Of a stretch of 64,000 nt of DNA, positions 9,271 to 18,507 are shown piece after piece. Below the pieces are notes generated by a model. That model worked only from the letters and a program-made list of their open reading frames with translations. It was not told the origin of the DNA and searched no databases. Source of the stretch: Chitinophaga skermanii (GTDB lineage Bacteria; Bacteroidota; Bacteroidia; Chitinophagales; Chitinophagaceae); the NCBI RefSeq assembly GCF_003259335.1, contig NZ_QLLL01000005.1, forward strand, positions 124,001 to 188,000, read 5' to 3'. Numbering within the stretch: the stretch's first letter is position 1; every line of letters starts with the position of its first letter. The position numbers and the translations under genes are program-made.

Positions 9271-9472
9271 TGGCGTGATTATTGGTGTAACAAGCAAACG
9301 GTTATATATTTCGTACCTCGTGATAAGCGAGTGGAAGGCAATCGGTTAAGTGTGGTTTTTTACAGGACAGTAAGTGATTCTATCATTTTATAGCGTTAAA
9401 TTGCATATAGGATAGTTAAGCCTACCCCATTTCTGTTACACACACAACTTGTTTCACGAATAACAATCTGTC

Positions 9473-10036
9473 ATGATGCATCATCAACTGGATTTGTTTT
9501 CTTCGAATGAGGCTGAAAAGCCCGTATTGGGAAATGAAGTGGTGCCGGGACAAGAGAAAACAAACGACAAAAACGTGGATTCATTACCTAATTCGCCTGC
9601 CAACTCCAATGTTGCGTCGATTACGGTAATTGCTCCCCAGAAAGGAAAGAAGCGTGGTCGAAAATCATTGAAAGAATTGGCAGATGATCCACATGTTATC
9701 CAAGAAATTGAACGGATGACATTGGATAAGCAATATTATTCCATCTCGGAAGTAGCTGCTATGTTCCATGTGAACAGCTCGCTTATCCGTTATTGGGAGA
9801 ACGAATTCGATGTGTTGCAACCTAAAAAGAATAGGAAGGGCGACCGCCTATTCAGGCAAGACGATATTCAACATTTAAAACTGATTTATCACCTTTTGCG
9901 AGAACGGAAATACACAATCGAAGGGGCAAAACAAAAACTGAAAGCAGATAAGAAAATAGCTAGCCGCAATTTTGAAATGGTACAAGCCTTACAAAAAGTC
10001 CGCGGCTTTCTAACGGAATTAAAAGATCAATTATAA
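9473..10036 (+). CDS. MerR-like transcriptional regulator
   Basis: 187 residues. A MerR-type winged helix occupies about 87-158: YYSISEVAAMFHV, SSLIRYWENEF, then GDRLFRQDDIQHL. The N-terminal 60 residues are polar and probably disordered, ending in a basic KGKKRGRKSLKEL segment that may touch DNA. No metal- or ligand-binding cysteines follow the DNA-binding part, unlike metal-sensing MerR proteins. This short type is conserved in Bacteroidota between envelope genes. Two ATG codons are adjacent (9473 and 9476); either could be used. A secreted thioredoxin-like gene follows 15 bases downstream and may be co-transcribed. Its target is unknown. Confidence 0.88.
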   Translation: MMHHQLDLFSSNEAEKPVLGNEVVPGQEKTNDKNVDSLPNSPANSNVASITVIAPQKGKKRGRKSLKELADDPHVIQEIERMTLDKQYYSISEVAAMFHVNSSLIRYWENEFDVLQPKKNRKGDRLFRQDDIQHLKLIYHLLRERKYTIEGAKQKLKADKKIASRNFEMVQALQKVRGFLTELKDQL

Positions 10037-10051
10037 ACAAGTCTTTATTTT

Positions 10052-10549
10052 ATGTGGGTTAAAACTATTCTACTCGGTGGAGGATTATTCTTCTCTACGT
10101 TCGCAATGGCACAATCACCCGTTAAAGGTAAAATAGAAATGAAAACCTTAACGAATGATGCCAACCACGCTTGGTTTTATGCGGGAATCAACAAATATCA
10201 ACCAAATGATAAAGCTGTTGATTACTTAAAATCCAATAATACAAAATATAAGATCGTTGCTATTACAGGTACAACCGACGATAACAGCAAGAAATTATTG
10301 CCTGCATTCTATAAAACTATGATCTTGTCGAGCTGGCCAGATGATAACATCGAGCTATATGCTGCCGATGATAAACTCCAAACAGGCGACAATAAAGGTC
10401 AATCGTTTAAAGCCAAAAAATTACCCACTTTCGTAGTATTGAAAGAAGGTAAAGAAGTAGGCCGTGTAGCTGGTGATATCAACGAATCTATTGAAAAAGA
10501 TTTAGCAGTGATTATCTTCAACAGCAACAAGAAAAGCGAAGAGAAATAA
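10052..10549 (+). CDS. Secreted thioredoxin-fold protein without CXXC
   Basis: 165 residues. A signal peptide ends near residue 20 (STFAMAQ), so it is exported to the periplasm. The rest resembles a thioredoxin fold: a central strand YKIVAITGTT, and the cis-proline loop KKLPTFVVLKEGKEVGR near 125-140. The usual redox CXXC pair is absent and the mature protein has no cysteine at all, so it cannot act as a disulfide reductase. The role is unknown. It lies 15 bases after the MerR-like gene and ends at a strong terminator. Confidence 0.8.
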   Translation: MWVKTILLGGGLFFSTFAMAQSPVKGKIEMKTLTNDANHAWFYAGINKYQPNDKAVDYLKSNNTKYKIVAITGTTDDNSKKLLPAFYKTMILSSWPDDNIELYAADDKLQTGDNKGQSFKAKKLPTFVVLKEGKEVGRVAGDINESIEKDLAVIIFNSNKKSEEK

Positions 10550-10571
10550 GATTTTGCAATCAGATACATTG

Positions 10572-10606
10572 AAAAAGCCTTCCTGCGTAAGTAGGAAGGC
10601 TTTTTT
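10572..10606. terminator. Bidirectional terminator between convergent genes
   Basis: 13-bp stem (10572-10584 with 10593-10605), A-run on the left and T-run on the right, so it can stop both the thioredoxin-like gene and the MscS gene. Confidence 0.9.
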
Positions 10607-10637
10607 GTTATATCAAATATTGTGCTATGAATAATTG

Positions 10638-11768
10638 TTATGCCGATTCTGATTTAGAGGCTAATGATACCTTTTGCTCTGCCAATAATCTCATAATCGA
10701 TAAGTTCACAAATTCGCGCAAACTATTATAAGGCTTGCCTTCGATGATGTTGGTTAGATAAATGACTTGAATTACGTAGGTGTCTTTAATAATATCATTC
10801 AAGTTCACCGTAAAGCCTTTTTCAATAGAAGGATGTTCCTCCAAAATATGCGTAATACCGCTCAGTACTTTTTGCATATCGCTGGCATTTGTATGGCTAT
10901 CTAGTTCCAACTTTAACACTACACGCTGCTGCGTGCGCAAGGAAAGGTTATCCAATACGCTATCTACCATCTTCTTATTCGGTACTGTAACGAACGTTTT
11001 ATCCAAGGTACGGATACGCGTACTGCGCAAACCAATTTTTTCTACGGTACCTTGGTACGCGTCAACCTTCACTGTATCGCCCACATGGAATGGTTTATCG
11101 AAGAAGATGATGAAGGACCCGATGAGGTTCTCGATGCTTTCTTTTGCAGCCAAAGCCATGGCAGCCGCACCAATACCAAGCCCCGCAATTAACTTCGCAA
11201 CCAACCCGGCCCCGAATAATATCCGCGTTACTGCCAACATGCCGATGATGAATACAATGGCTTTGAAAAAGTCTTTGAAGAAAATTACAAACTGGTCGTC
11301 TGTTTTGTCGGCTGTTTGTGCTGCTTTGGTGTGTAATACCAAGGAGATAAAATCTATCAGGCGTAGCAATATCCAAATTACACTTACACACAAAGTAATT
11401 TGCATTAACGTATCGGTAATGCTATGTAATGTAACCTGGTACAGCTGCTCTCGTACTTCGCCATTCACCACCACGCTGCTGGTTTTCTTGTAAATGACAA
11501 GGTTTAAGAAGGAGGGGAATTTGATTTTATTGATGGCAATGAAAAACGTGAATAACACGAGGAACCATTCTAATGGTTTCACGAAGATTTCTACGAACTC
11601 ATTACGTTCAATTTTGGGTGCCCAGCGTTTTACTAAGTTGAAGAATAAACGGGCAATTCCTTTTGATAAATAGCGTTTGATGAGGAAAATAACGAGCAAG
11701 CTAATTAAGAAGGCCGTATAATCTTGCACGGTATTATCAAGAAATTTGTAACTAAAAAATTCTGGCAT
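10638..11768 (-). CDS. Mechanosensitive ion channel, MscS family
   Basis: 376 residues. Four or five membrane helices (about 18-31, 64-80, 120-146, 164-184 and the pore helix 188-222) are followed by the MscS cytoplasmic beta domain. The pore region GLGIGAAAMALAAKESIENL and the next GDTVKVDAYQGTVEKIGLRSTRIRT are diagnostic. It should open under membrane tension and release solutes during osmotic downshock. It begins 11 bases after the stop of the amidohydrolase gene, so the two probably form one transcript. The C-terminus is short and lacks extra domains. Confidence 0.93.
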   Translation of the reverse strand: MPEFFSYKFLDNTVQDYTAFLISLLVIFLIKRYLSKGIARLFFNLVKRWAPKIERNEFVEIFVKPLEWFLVLFTFFIAINKIKFPSFLNLVIYKKTSSVVVNGEVREQLYQVTLHSITDTLMQITLCVSVIWILLRLIDFISLVLHTKAAQTADKTDDQFVIFFKDFFKAIVFIIGMLAVTRILFGAGLVAKLIAGLGIGAAAMALAAKESIENLIGSFIIFFDKPFHVGDTVKVDAYQGTVEKIGLRSTRIRTLDKTFVTVPNKKMVDSVLDNLSLRTQQRVVLKLELDSHTNASDMQKVLSGITHILEEHPSIEKGFTVNLNDIIKDTYVIQVIYLTNIIEGKPYNSLREFVNLSIMRLLAEQKVSLASKSESA

Positions 11769-11779
11769 AAAGTGTTTTA

Positions 11780-12913
11780 CTAGCGGATGTGGGTGATGTT
11801 GTTATTGTGAATGGCAATAATACCGGGTTTTTTGCCGATTTCAAAGGAACCATAAGTATTGGCTATATCGAGTGCTTCGGCGCCGTTTTTGGTAGCCCAT
11901 TGCAAAATTTCAGCTAAGTCTATGTGTGGAAAATGTTGTTGGATGGATTTGATTTCTTCCCATATGGATAAAGTGTGGTTAGAAGCCAACGAATCGGTAC
12001 CCAAAGTAAGCGTACAACCCATTTCACGGAACATATCAATAGGTGGCACTTTTCCCTCGATATACAAGTTCGCATTGATACACAATACCCAAAACAGCTG
12101 CAACGGCAAGCTCTTCGCAAATTGTACATCTTGCGGGTGTGTACACGTATTGTGCACTAATAACATTTTATCGCGACCGGTAAAATACGGTAAGTAACTC
12201 TGTAAGCTCGATTTCCCGGTAGGCTGGAAGGCATCGATGTTAATCCCGAAAAACTGGAAAAAGTCCAAGAATTCACCCGATTTGCTTGCATACAATTGGT
12301 CTTCCGCGGGGCATTCTTGGTTATGGATACTTAAAGGACCCTGCTGCTCGAACCCGGCTATTTGTTGGAATAAGGCACCCGATACGGAATAGGGAGCATG
12401 TGGCACGATGGTAGCCGGTAAACCCGCATCGCGGAAGGCCTGGTATACTACTTGGGCTCCTTGAAAGCGCTGGTTAGCAAAGGCTTCTATAAAACCGGTG
12501 CTTTCCACGAAAGTATGGTAATAGAGGGCTTGTTGGGATTTAATAACCGCCGAGGTATCGGTATTGGAAATATCGCCCACCGCCACTATGCCTGCTTCCC
12601 GCATATCTTCCACGGCTTTTACCATGGCATCGTGCTGTTGAATGGGATCATTGCCGCGTTGTGTCATTACCCCCCGGAGGAAGGCAGGCAAGCCTGTTTT
12701 TTCGGGGATAACGCCCTTCATATGAGATAATTCTATATGACAATGGGTGTTGATGAAACCAGGGCACAGTATGCCCGGTATTTCTTGCACATTTTCGCCG
12801 GCTTCGGATTTATTAACAATTCCTTCAATGGTGCCGTCTGTGGCGGTTATTAGCACTTTGCCGGGGCCTAAAAACCTGTTTCCGTCAAAAATATCTTCTC
12901 CTAATAGCTTCAT
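11780..12913 (-). CDS. Amidohydrolase-superfamily deaminase-like hydrolase
   Basis: 377 residues with the metal-dependent TIM-barrel amidohydrolase pattern: HxH at 57/59 (FINTHCHIELSHM), a second-site histidine in PHAPYSVS, a later histidine in LLVHNTCTHPQDV, and the catalytic aspartate in TLGTDSLASN. This set matches the TRZ/ATZ and aminofutalosine-deaminase-like branch, which deaminates purine- or triazine-like rings. The exact substrate cannot be assigned; adenosine-type or aminofutalosine deamination are options. It starts 106 bases from divergent prfA and is followed at 11 bases by the MscS gene. Confidence 0.88.
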   Translation of the reverse strand: MKLLGEDIFDGNRFLGPGKVLITATDGTIEGIVNKSEAGENVQEIPGILCPGFINTHCHIELSHMKGVIPEKTGLPAFLRGVMTQRGNDPIQQHDAMVKAVEDMREAGIVAVGDISNTDTSAVIKSQQALYYHTFVESTGFIEAFANQRFQGAQVVYQAFRDAGLPATIVPHAPYSVSGALFQQIAGFEQQGPLSIHNQECPAEDQLYASKSGEFLDFFQFFGINIDAFQPTGKSSLQSYLPYFTGRDKMLLVHNTCTHPQDVQFAKSLPLQLFWVLCINANLYIEGKVPPIDMFREMGCTLTLGTDSLASNHTLSIWEEIKSIQQHFPHIDLAEILQWATKNGAEALDIANTYGSFEIGKKPGIIAIHNNNITHIR

Positions 12914-12950
12914 ATAACCGGGTGTATGTAATATTTACGTGAATTGGTGT

Positions 12951-12958
12951 TAATTTTG
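12951..12958 (+). promoter_or_regulatory. -7 box of the prfA promoter
   Basis: TAATTTTG fits the Bacteroidota -7 consensus TAnnTTTG, 61 bases before the prfA start. No TTTG element was found at the expected -33 distance. Confidence 0.5.
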
Positions 12959-13019
12959 CAACCCCAAGCCGTCCATTTTATGGTGAGCGACTGGGGATAA
13001 AACGGTATCAAAGATAATT

Positions 13020-14087
13020 ATGATAGACAAACTAGAGGCCATAAAAGGTCGTTACGACCAGGTAGCGCTAGCGCTCACGAACCCCGAAGTAGTGAGCGAC
13101 AACAAGCAGTTCGGTAAATTAAGTAAAGAATACCGCCAGCTTGAAAAAATTGTGAAGGCATACGAAGCATACAAAAATGTGATAGATGCCATCGCTTTCA
13201 ACAAAGAGGTGTTAGAAAGTGGTGATGAAGAAATGCGTGAGCTAGCGAAAGAAGAAACGGAATCGTTAGCGAACCAAAAAGAAGAAGTGGAAGCGAACAT
13301 CCGCAACTTGTTAATTCCAAAAGATCCGCAAGATGAGAAAAATGCCATCCTCGAGATTCGTGCCGGTACAGGTGGCGACGAGGCGAGCCTTTTTGCGGGT
13401 AACCTATTCCGTATGTATTTACGCTATTTCGAGATCAAAGGCTGGAAAACTAGCATCATGAACGAAAACCCTGGTTCTGCCGGTGGTTATAAAGAGGTTG
13501 TTGTTGAGGTAAGTGGTGATGATGTGTACGGTACTTTGAAATTCGAATCGGGTGTACACCGCGTACAACGTGTTCCTGCTACAGAAGCATCGGGTAGGGT
13601 ACACACTTCTGCAGCTACGGTAGCAGTTTTACCAGAAGCTGAAGAGGTAGACGTTGAAATCCGCGAAGCCGATATTAAAATGGATACTTTCCGTTCTTCC
13701 GGCGCGGGTGGTCAGCACGTAAACAAAACGGAATCTGCCGTTCGTTTAACGCACATCCCAACAGGTGTTGTAGTAGAATGCCAGGAAGGTAGAAGCCAAC
13801 ACTCGAACCGCGATATCGCCATGAAAATGTTGCGTACGCGTATCTACGAAGCGGCTGTACGTAAACACGAAGATGCTATTGCTTCTCAACGTAAGAGCTT
13901 GGTATCAACTGGTGACCGTTCCGCGAAAATCAGAACTTATAACTATCCCCAAGGTCGTGTGACCGACCACCGTATTGGTATGACCATCTACAACTTGGAT
14001 GCCTTTATGAGTGGTGATATTAACGAAATGGTGGAAGCATTGCAGTTTGCAGAGAATGCAGAGAAATTAAAGCAAGGCGGCGAATAA
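13020..14087 (+). CDS. prfA: Peptide chain release factor 1
   Basis: 355 residues, full length. It recognises UAA and UAG stop codons and hydrolyses the finished peptidyl-tRNA. The stop-reading PAT motif is visible in [16 protein letters not shown], which separates it from RF2 (SPF). The catalytic GGQ is near 230 ([14 protein letters not shown]); its glutamine is the usual methylation target. The N-terminal helical domain and the C-terminal [17 protein letters not shown] are present. It is first in a possible run with the VOC gene 48 bases downstream. Confidence 0.97.
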   Translation: MIDKLEAIKGRYDQVALALTNPEVVSDNKQFGKLSKEYRQLEKIVKAYEAYKNVIDAIAFNKEVLESGDEEMRELAKEETESLANQKEEVEANIRNLLIPKDPQDEKNAILEIRAGTGGDEASLFAGNLFRMYLRYFEIKGWKTSIMNENPGSAGGYKEVVVEVSGDDVYGTLKFESGVHRVQRVPATEASGRVHTSAATVAVLPEAEEVDVEIREADIKMDTFRSSGAGGQHVNKTESAVRLTHIPTGVVVECQEGRSQHSNRDIAMKMLRTRIYEAAVRKHEDAIASQRKSLVSTGDRSAKIRTYNYPQGRVTDHRIGMTIYNLDAFMSGDINEMVEALQFAENAEKLKQGGE

Positions 14088-14135
14088 TATTTCCGGCAGG
14101 GCGTTTGCGGCGATTGGGGTATTAAATGGTTTAAC

Positions 14136-14825
14136 ATGGAGATACTCAGGTTACATTTACACACCAATCGCCTGCCACAGCTGGTTACATTTTATGAAAG
14201 TGTTATTGGGTTGCCAGTAACAACATCGCACGACGGGCTACGGGCCATCATTCAAATAGGAAGCAGCGAAATAGTGTTTGAAGCCACCGAAGAAAGCGCC
14301 TATTATCATTTTGCCATCAACATTCCAGCTCATCTTTTAGTACAAGCACACGATTGGTTACAGGCAAGAGTAACATTATTGCCCTACCACAATCAACTGA
14401 TCGTTCCATTCCCACATTGGAATGCCGACGCGTTATACTTTCACGACCCAGCAGGGAATATCGTGGAATTAATAGCACGGCGCGACCTGGCATACGATGT
14501 ACCCGGGATATTTAGCGCCCAGCATTGGATGTCGGTGAGCGAAATTGGGTTACCGGTTGAACGGGTCGATCAAACGAACGAGGCTTTACAGCAAGTTGGA
14601 GTACCGGTTTATGATGGTGATAATGAACAGTTTAGTGCCGTAGGCGATGCACATGGATTATTTATTGTTGTTGACCGGGAACAGAAAACTTGGATGCCTA
14701 CCCACGAACCAGCTTTAACTTTCCCTCTGGAAGTCATCTTTAAAACAATGCCCGGGGGAAAAGTGTTTGTATTGAGGTTGCACCAGCGGGGCATAGAAGT
14801 GGCCGAGATGCAAATCATAACGTGA
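14136..14825 (+). CDS. VOC (glyoxalase/bleomycin-resistance) family protein
   Basis: 229 residues. The first half is a VOC module: LHTNRLPQLVTFYESVIGLP at the start and FHDPAGNIVELIAR near 108-121, the classic end of a glyoxalase fold. The second half looks like a diverged second module (QTNEALQQVGVPVYDG, FSAVGDAHGLFIVVD). Such proteins bind a metal between paired modules and may be dioxygenases, isomerases or binding proteins; the substrate is not evident. It follows prfA closely (48 bases). Confidence 0.85.
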   Translation: MEILRLHLHTNRLPQLVTFYESVIGLPVTTSHDGLRAIIQIGSSEIVFEATEESAYYHFAINIPAHLLVQAHDWLQARVTLLPYHNQLIVPFPHWNADALYFHDPAGNIVELIARRDLAYDVPGIFSAQHWMSVSEIGLPVERVDQTNEALQQVGVPVYDGDNEQFSAVGDAHGLFIVVDREQKTWMPTHEPALTFPLEVIFKTMPGGKVFVLRLHQRGIEVAEMQIIT

Positions 14826-14912
14826 TTAACTGCTTTACGAGAAACCAACAATAATATCCCGTCAAATCTTCATCAGTATACAAATCAATTTATCCTATAA
14901 AATCATTTCACC

Positions 14913-15503
14913 ATGATAGATCAATTAGTGCAATTAGTGAGAAACTATGCTACAGACGCAGTAGTAGCAAACCCCGCAGTTCCTAACGAACAAAATGAAG
15001 CGGTTATCGGCGAAGCTACCAATTCAATTACTTCCGTGTTGCAGAATGCTTTAGCCAATGGCCAAGCGAAAGATGTATTGGCATTGTTCAATGGCGGTGG
15101 AGCAGATGTTGCTGCCAACCCATTGGTAAACGGTATCTCTGGTAACTTCATTACCAACATCATGCAAAAATTCAACATCAGCCCCGAAGCTGCTACTTCT
15201 ATTGCAGGTTCGTTGATCCCAACGGTGATGAATAGCATGGTAAAGAAAACCAACGACCCTAACGACAAAGGTTTCGATTTAACCAGCATTTTATCTTCTT
15301 TAACGGGTGGCAACGTAGCCGGCTTAAACGTACAAGGTATGTTGGGCAAATTAGGCTTAGATAAGGATGGCGACGGTGACGTTGATTTCCAAGACTTTGC
15401 CAGCATGTTAAGCAAAGGTGCCAAACAACAGCAACAAGGTGGCGAACAGAAGAGTGAAGGTGGTGGATTAGGCGACTTGTTGGGTGGCTTCTTTGGAAAA
15501 TAA
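14913..15503 (+). CDS. DUF937-like protein with a dockerin-like calcium loop
   Basis: 196 residues, no signal peptide or membrane helix. Residues 1-130 are Ala/Asn/Gly-rich amphipathic helices (GISGNFITNIMQKFNISPEA, IAGSLIPTVMNSMVKK) resembling DUF937 proteins. Near 150-161 lies DKDGDGDVDFQD, an EF-hand/dockerin-type loop with Asp at positions 1, 3, 5 and 12. The tail is Gln/Gly-rich and ends GGLGDLLGGFFGK. No enzymatic residues are seen and the function is unknown; calcium binding is inference from the loop. It stands 87 bases after the VOC gene. Confidence 0.78.
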   Translation: MIDQLVQLVRNYATDAVVANPAVPNEQNEAVIGEATNSITSVLQNALANGQAKDVLALFNGGGADVAANPLVNGISGNFITNIMQKFNISPEAATSIAGSLIPTVMNSMVKKTNDPNDKGFDLTSILSSLTGGNVAGLNVQGMLGKLGLDKDGDGDVDFQDFASMLSKGAKQQQQGGEQKSEGGGLGDLLGGFFGK

Positions 15504-15590
15504 TGCACGCTTGGTGTTTCATTCACCCTATACGTATCAATTTTTCAAATTTTTAACTTATTTACACTAAACTGCTTATGTAGTACCCGC

Positions 15591-15598
15591 TATCTTTG
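15591..15598 (+). promoter_or_regulatory. -7 box of the OmpA-type lipoprotein promoter
   Basis: TATCTTTG, an exact TAnnTTTG match, 82 bases before the start codon. No matching -33 element was seen at the usual spacing. Confidence 0.55.
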
Positions 15599-15680
15599 GC
15601 AAGAGATTTGATTTATGCTTGCCGGAGATAAGTAGCAGCATGTTTGCAGCAATAAAAATTTTTTTAAGATAAAATTCTCT

Positions 15681-16367
15681 ATGATGAAACGAATGAATGC
15701 ATTAGTAGCCTTCGCCCTTATTGGTGCTCTATTATTTAGTAGCTGTAGCACTTGGCAGAATATGGATAATTCTAAGAAAGGTGCAGTGATCGGCACAGGT
15801 GGCGGTGCGGCTGCTGGTGCAGTAATTGGTAAAGTTGCCGGTAATACGGCTTTAGGTGCCATTATTGGTGCCGCAGTAGGTGGTACTGCCGGTGTTTTAA
15901 TCGGTAAGAAAATGGATAAACAAGCACAAGATATTAAGAACGAAGTACCTAACGCACAAGTAGAACGTGTGGGTGAAGGTATTAACGTTACTTTCAACTC
16001 TGGCGTGTTATTCGGTTTCGATAAATCAGATTTAAACGCAACCGCTAAAACAAACATCCAAAAGCTAGCAGAAATTTTAAATAAATACCCAGACACTTAC
16101 GTACGTGTTGAAGGTCATACCGACGACGTAGGTTCTGATACATACAACTACGGTTTATCTGAACGCCGTGCAACTTCTGTAGCAAACTACTTGAAGTCTG
16201 TAGGTGTTAGCGCAAACAGGATTCAAACATTCTGGTACGGCGAAACTCAGCCTAAATACCCGAATGATTCTGAAGAAAACCGCGCTAAAAACCGTCGTGT
16301 TGAGTTTTCCATCTATGCGAACGAGAAGATGAAATCTGACGTTCAAAACGAAGCTGGTAAACAATAA
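15681..16367 (+). CDS. OmpA-family lipoprotein with glycine zipper
   Basis: 228 residues. The signal peptide ends at a lipobox with Cys22 (LLFSSC), so it is lipid-anchored. Residues 33-85 form a glycine-zipper segment (AVIGTGGGAAAGAVIGKVAG) that may insert into the outer membrane. Residues about 105-215 are an OmpA C-terminal domain, with the peptidoglycan-binding signature GHTDDVGSDTYNYGLSERR and a terminal NRRVEF. The protein should tie the outer membrane to peptidoglycan. It is monocistronic, with its own promoter box and a strong terminator. Confidence 0.94.
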   Translation: MMKRMNALVAFALIGALLFSSCSTWQNMDNSKKGAVIGTGGGAAAGAVIGKVAGNTALGAIIGAAVGGTAGVLIGKKMDKQAQDIKNEVPNAQVERVGEGINVTFNSGVLFGFDKSDLNATAKTNIQKLAEILNKYPDTYVRVEGHTDDVGSDTYNYGLSERRATSVANYLKSVGVSANRIQTFWYGETQPKYPNDSEENRAKNRRVEFSIYANEKMKSDVQNEAGKQ

Positions 16368-16406
16368 TCTTCGTCTTATACAATCTCACATAAGCAGTTT
16401 AGTTGT

Positions 16407-16432
16407 TCCCCCCGGTTCCGGGGGGATTTTTT
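16407..16432. terminator. Terminator after the OmpA-type lipoprotein
   Basis: 7-bp GC stem (16407-16413 with 16420-16426), followed by a run of T. It lies between two convergent genes. Confidence 0.88.
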
Positions 16433-16435
16433 ATG

Positions 16436-17623
16436 CTAGAATGTTACGCGGTCGATGGCGTCTAATATAATTTTACACGCCGTACGTACTTCGTCTTCCG
16501 TAATAATCAATGGTGGAACCAAGCGTAAGCAAGCCGGTGCAAACAAGAACCAATCCGTAATTAACCCATTCGCAATACAATCGTCGATAATCTTCTTATT
16601 CACTTCAAAGCTTTCGAACTCTACCGCGAACATCATCCCAACACTCCTCACCGCTTTAATCTTAGGATGCTTTAATAAATCGAGGAACAACTGTTCTTTT
16701 GCAGGTATGGTAGCTATATAATCGCCTTCCACCAAAGCCTTCGCACCCGCTAAACCGGCTGCACAAGCTACCGGGTGGCCGCCGAACGTGGTAATATGAC
16801 CTAACACGGGGTTATTCGTCAAGCTCCACATAATTTCTTTATCCGCTACAAATGCACCCAAAGGCATTCCCGCTCCCAATGCTTTACCGAGTAGTACTAC
16901 ATCGGGTACAATACCGTATTGTTCAAACGACCATAGAAAGCCGTTTCTACCAAAGCCACATTGTATTTCATCGAGTACCAACAGTGTACCTGTTTCAGTA
17001 CATTTCTTGCGCAAGGCTTGCATCCATTCTTTCGATGCTTTATATACGCCCGCTTCAGCTTGTACCGATTCTGCGAATACAGCGGCAGTATTATGATTGA
17101 TAGCGTCGATCGCTTCGAATGAGTTATAATCGAGATGATGAATGCCGGGTAATAACGGCCTGTAGGCATTTCTCCAGTACTCGTCGCCCATAATGCTTAG
17201 TGAGCCTTGAGTAGAGCCGTGGTAGCTATTTTTAAAAGCAATGATTTCGTGCCTACCTGTGTATCGTTTCGCTAATTTCATAGCGCCTTCTGTGGCTTCG
17301 GAACCCGAGTTGGTGAAGTATACACAGTTAAGTGATGGGGGTAAAATACTGCTTAAATACGTGGCGTATTGCACTTGCGGTGCTTGTACAAATTCTCCGT
17401 ACACGAGTAAGTGCATGTATTGCGCTGCTTGTGATTGAATGGCTTCTACAACCGCAGGATGGCAATGACCAACATTACAAACGCTGATACCGGCAATCAT
17501 ATCGATGTATTGTTTGCCATGATTGTCCCACATATACATACCTGAAGCCTTTGTAAATTCAATCGCTAAAGGAGCGTCGGACGTTTGTGCTACGTGCTGT
17601 AAAAAAAGCTGCCTGTTGTTCAT
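16436..17623 (-). CDS. Class III pyridoxal-phosphate aminotransferase
   Basis: 395 residues, fold type I. The PLP lysine is K247 (VVLLGKALGAGMPLGAF). D218/E219 (LLVLDEIQCGFGR) hold the cofactor ring. The phosphate-binding stretch FTNSGSEATEGAMKLAKRYT is at 103-122. Overall it resembles acetylornithine/ornithine and 4-aminobutyrate aminotransferases, which move an omega-amino group to 2-oxoglutarate. No arginine or GABA genes are nearby, so the exact substrate stays open. It is divergent from the gamma-carbonic-anhydrase gene. Confidence 0.92.
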   Translation of the reverse strand: MNNRQLFLQHVAQTSDAPLAIEFTKASGMYMWDNHGKQYIDMIAGISVCNVGHCHPAVVEAIQSQAAQYMHLLVYGEFVQAPQVQYATYLSSILPPSLNCVYFTNSGSEATEGAMKLAKRYTGRHEIIAFKNSYHGSTQGSLSIMGDEYWRNAYRPLLPGIHHLDYNSFEAIDAINHNTAAVFAESVQAEAGVYKASKEWMQALRKKCTETGTLLVLDEIQCGFGRNGFLWSFEQYGIVPDVVLLGKALGAGMPLGAFVADKEIMWSLTNNPVLGHITTFGGHPVACAAGLAGAKALVEGDYIATIPAKEQLFLDLLKHPKIKAVRSVGMMFAVEFESFEVNKKIIDDCIANGLITDWFLFAPACLRLVPPLIITEDEVRTACKIILDAIDRVTF

Positions 17624-17668
17624 AATTCATTCAAGTTACTGCGCGAAGTTAGCGAAGTTCTTAATGCC

Positions 17669-17676
17669 TATCTTTG
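17669..17676 (+). promoter_or_regulatory. -7 box upstream of the gamma-carbonic-anhydrase-like gene
   Basis: TATCTTTG, exact TAnnTTTG, 56 bases before the ATG at 17733. It shows that the longer open frame reaching into the aminotransferase gene is not the real start. Confidence 0.55.
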
Positions 17677-17732
17677 TAAACCTTCCTTCTGCATACGAAG
17701 AAGAACATTGTATCACCTTTAAAAAAATTAAG

Positions 17733-18254
17733 ATGCCCGTTATATTACCGGTGAAAGGCGTACTGCCTAAAATGGGAGAAAATTGTTTTATAGCCCCGAA
17801 TGCAACCATTGTAGGAGATGTGCATATGGGCGACGATTGTAGCATTTGGTTTAATGCAGTTGTGCGCGGCGATGTGAATAGCATTGTAATGGGCAACAAA
17901 GTAAATGTGCAAGATGGCGCCGTTATTCATTGTACCTATGAGAAAACGAAAACAGTAATTGGTAACAACGTATCTATTGGTCATAACGCCATTGTACATG
18001 GCTGTACCGTAGATGATAATGTGCTGATTGGGATGGGGGCTATTGTGATGGATAACTGTAAAATTGGTAGCAATTCTATTATTGCAGCAGGCGCTGTAGT
18101 ACTTGAAAATACCGTGGTAGAGGCAGGCTCTATTTACGCCGGTGTTCCAGCTAAAAAAGTAAAAAGCATTAGCCAAGAACTGATAAGCGGGGAAATAAAC
18201 CGTATCGCGAATAACTACTTAATGTATTCCGGTTGGTTTAAGGACCCGGCATAA
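17733..18254 (+). CDS. Gamma-carbonic-anhydrase-like hexapeptide-repeat protein
   Basis: 173 residues from ATG 17733; the in-frame sequence upstream overlaps the divergent gene and precedes the promoter box, so it is excluded. The body is a left-handed beta helix of hexapeptide repeats (APNATIVGDVHMGDDCSIWF, VVRGDVNSIVMGN). Zinc-ligand histidines typical of the YrdA/PaaY/CamH group are in GAVIHCTYE and GHNAIVHGC. Members form trimers with metal sites between subunits. Carbonic anhydrase activity is often assumed but frequently unproven, so the activity is uncertain. Confidence 0.92.
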   Translation: MPVILPVKGVLPKMGENCFIAPNATIVGDVHMGDDCSIWFNAVVRGDVNSIVMGNKVNVQDGAVIHCTYEKTKTVIGNNVSIGHNAIVHGCTVDDNVLIGMGAIVMDNCKIGSNSIIAAGAVVLENTVVEAGSIYAGVPAKKVKSISQELISGEINRIANNYLMYSGWFKDPA

Positions 18255-18273
18255 TACTTTATAAAAAAGTATT
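18253..18273 (+). terminator. Possible weak terminator at the gamma-CA stop
   Basis: Perfect 8-bp AT-rich hairpin (18253-18260 with 18266-18273) that overlaps the stop codon. No proper T-run follows. Confidence 0.35.
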
Positions 18274-18299
18274 ATATTTACACCAACAAAATCCCTCCT

Positions 18300-18449
18300 A
18301 TGAAAAGAGCAGCTATCTTGTTGGTGCTGATCGTATGCCTATGCCAAGCATGTGCAACGGAGAAAAGTGGATGCCCGGGTACGAATAATTATTCCAAAAA
18401 GGAACGAAAGCAGAATATGCGGGCTGTTAAACAAACCCGGTTATTCTAG
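18300..18449 (+). CDS. Tiny lipoprotein, GCP motif, first of a tandem pair
   Basis: 49 residues. ATG at 18300 gives MKRAAILLVLIVCLCQAC, a signal peptide with a lipobox-like end (Cys18), then a mature part of about 30 residues containing SGCPGTNNYSKKER. The next gene has the same layout and the motif VGCPTNERNKG, so the two are paralogues. The conserved Cys-Pro just after the anchor suggests a structural or redox role, but the function is unknown. No partner domain is present. Confidence 0.65.
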   Translation: MKRAAILLVLIVCLCQACATEKSGCPGTNNYSKKERKQNMRAVKQTRLF

Positions 18450-18507
18450 CATCTTGCATCTATTTTACCTTTCAATTGTTATTTACACGAAAACGATCTT
18501 GTTGCAC

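Noticed and set aside
10780..11493. 237-codon plus-strand ORF across the MscS gene
   Set aside because: Antisense shadow of a strong MscS coding sequence.
17523..17732. Upstream extension of the gamma-carbonic-anhydrase gene
   Set aside because: Overlaps the aminotransferase start and the TATCTTTG box; the family start matches ATG 17733.
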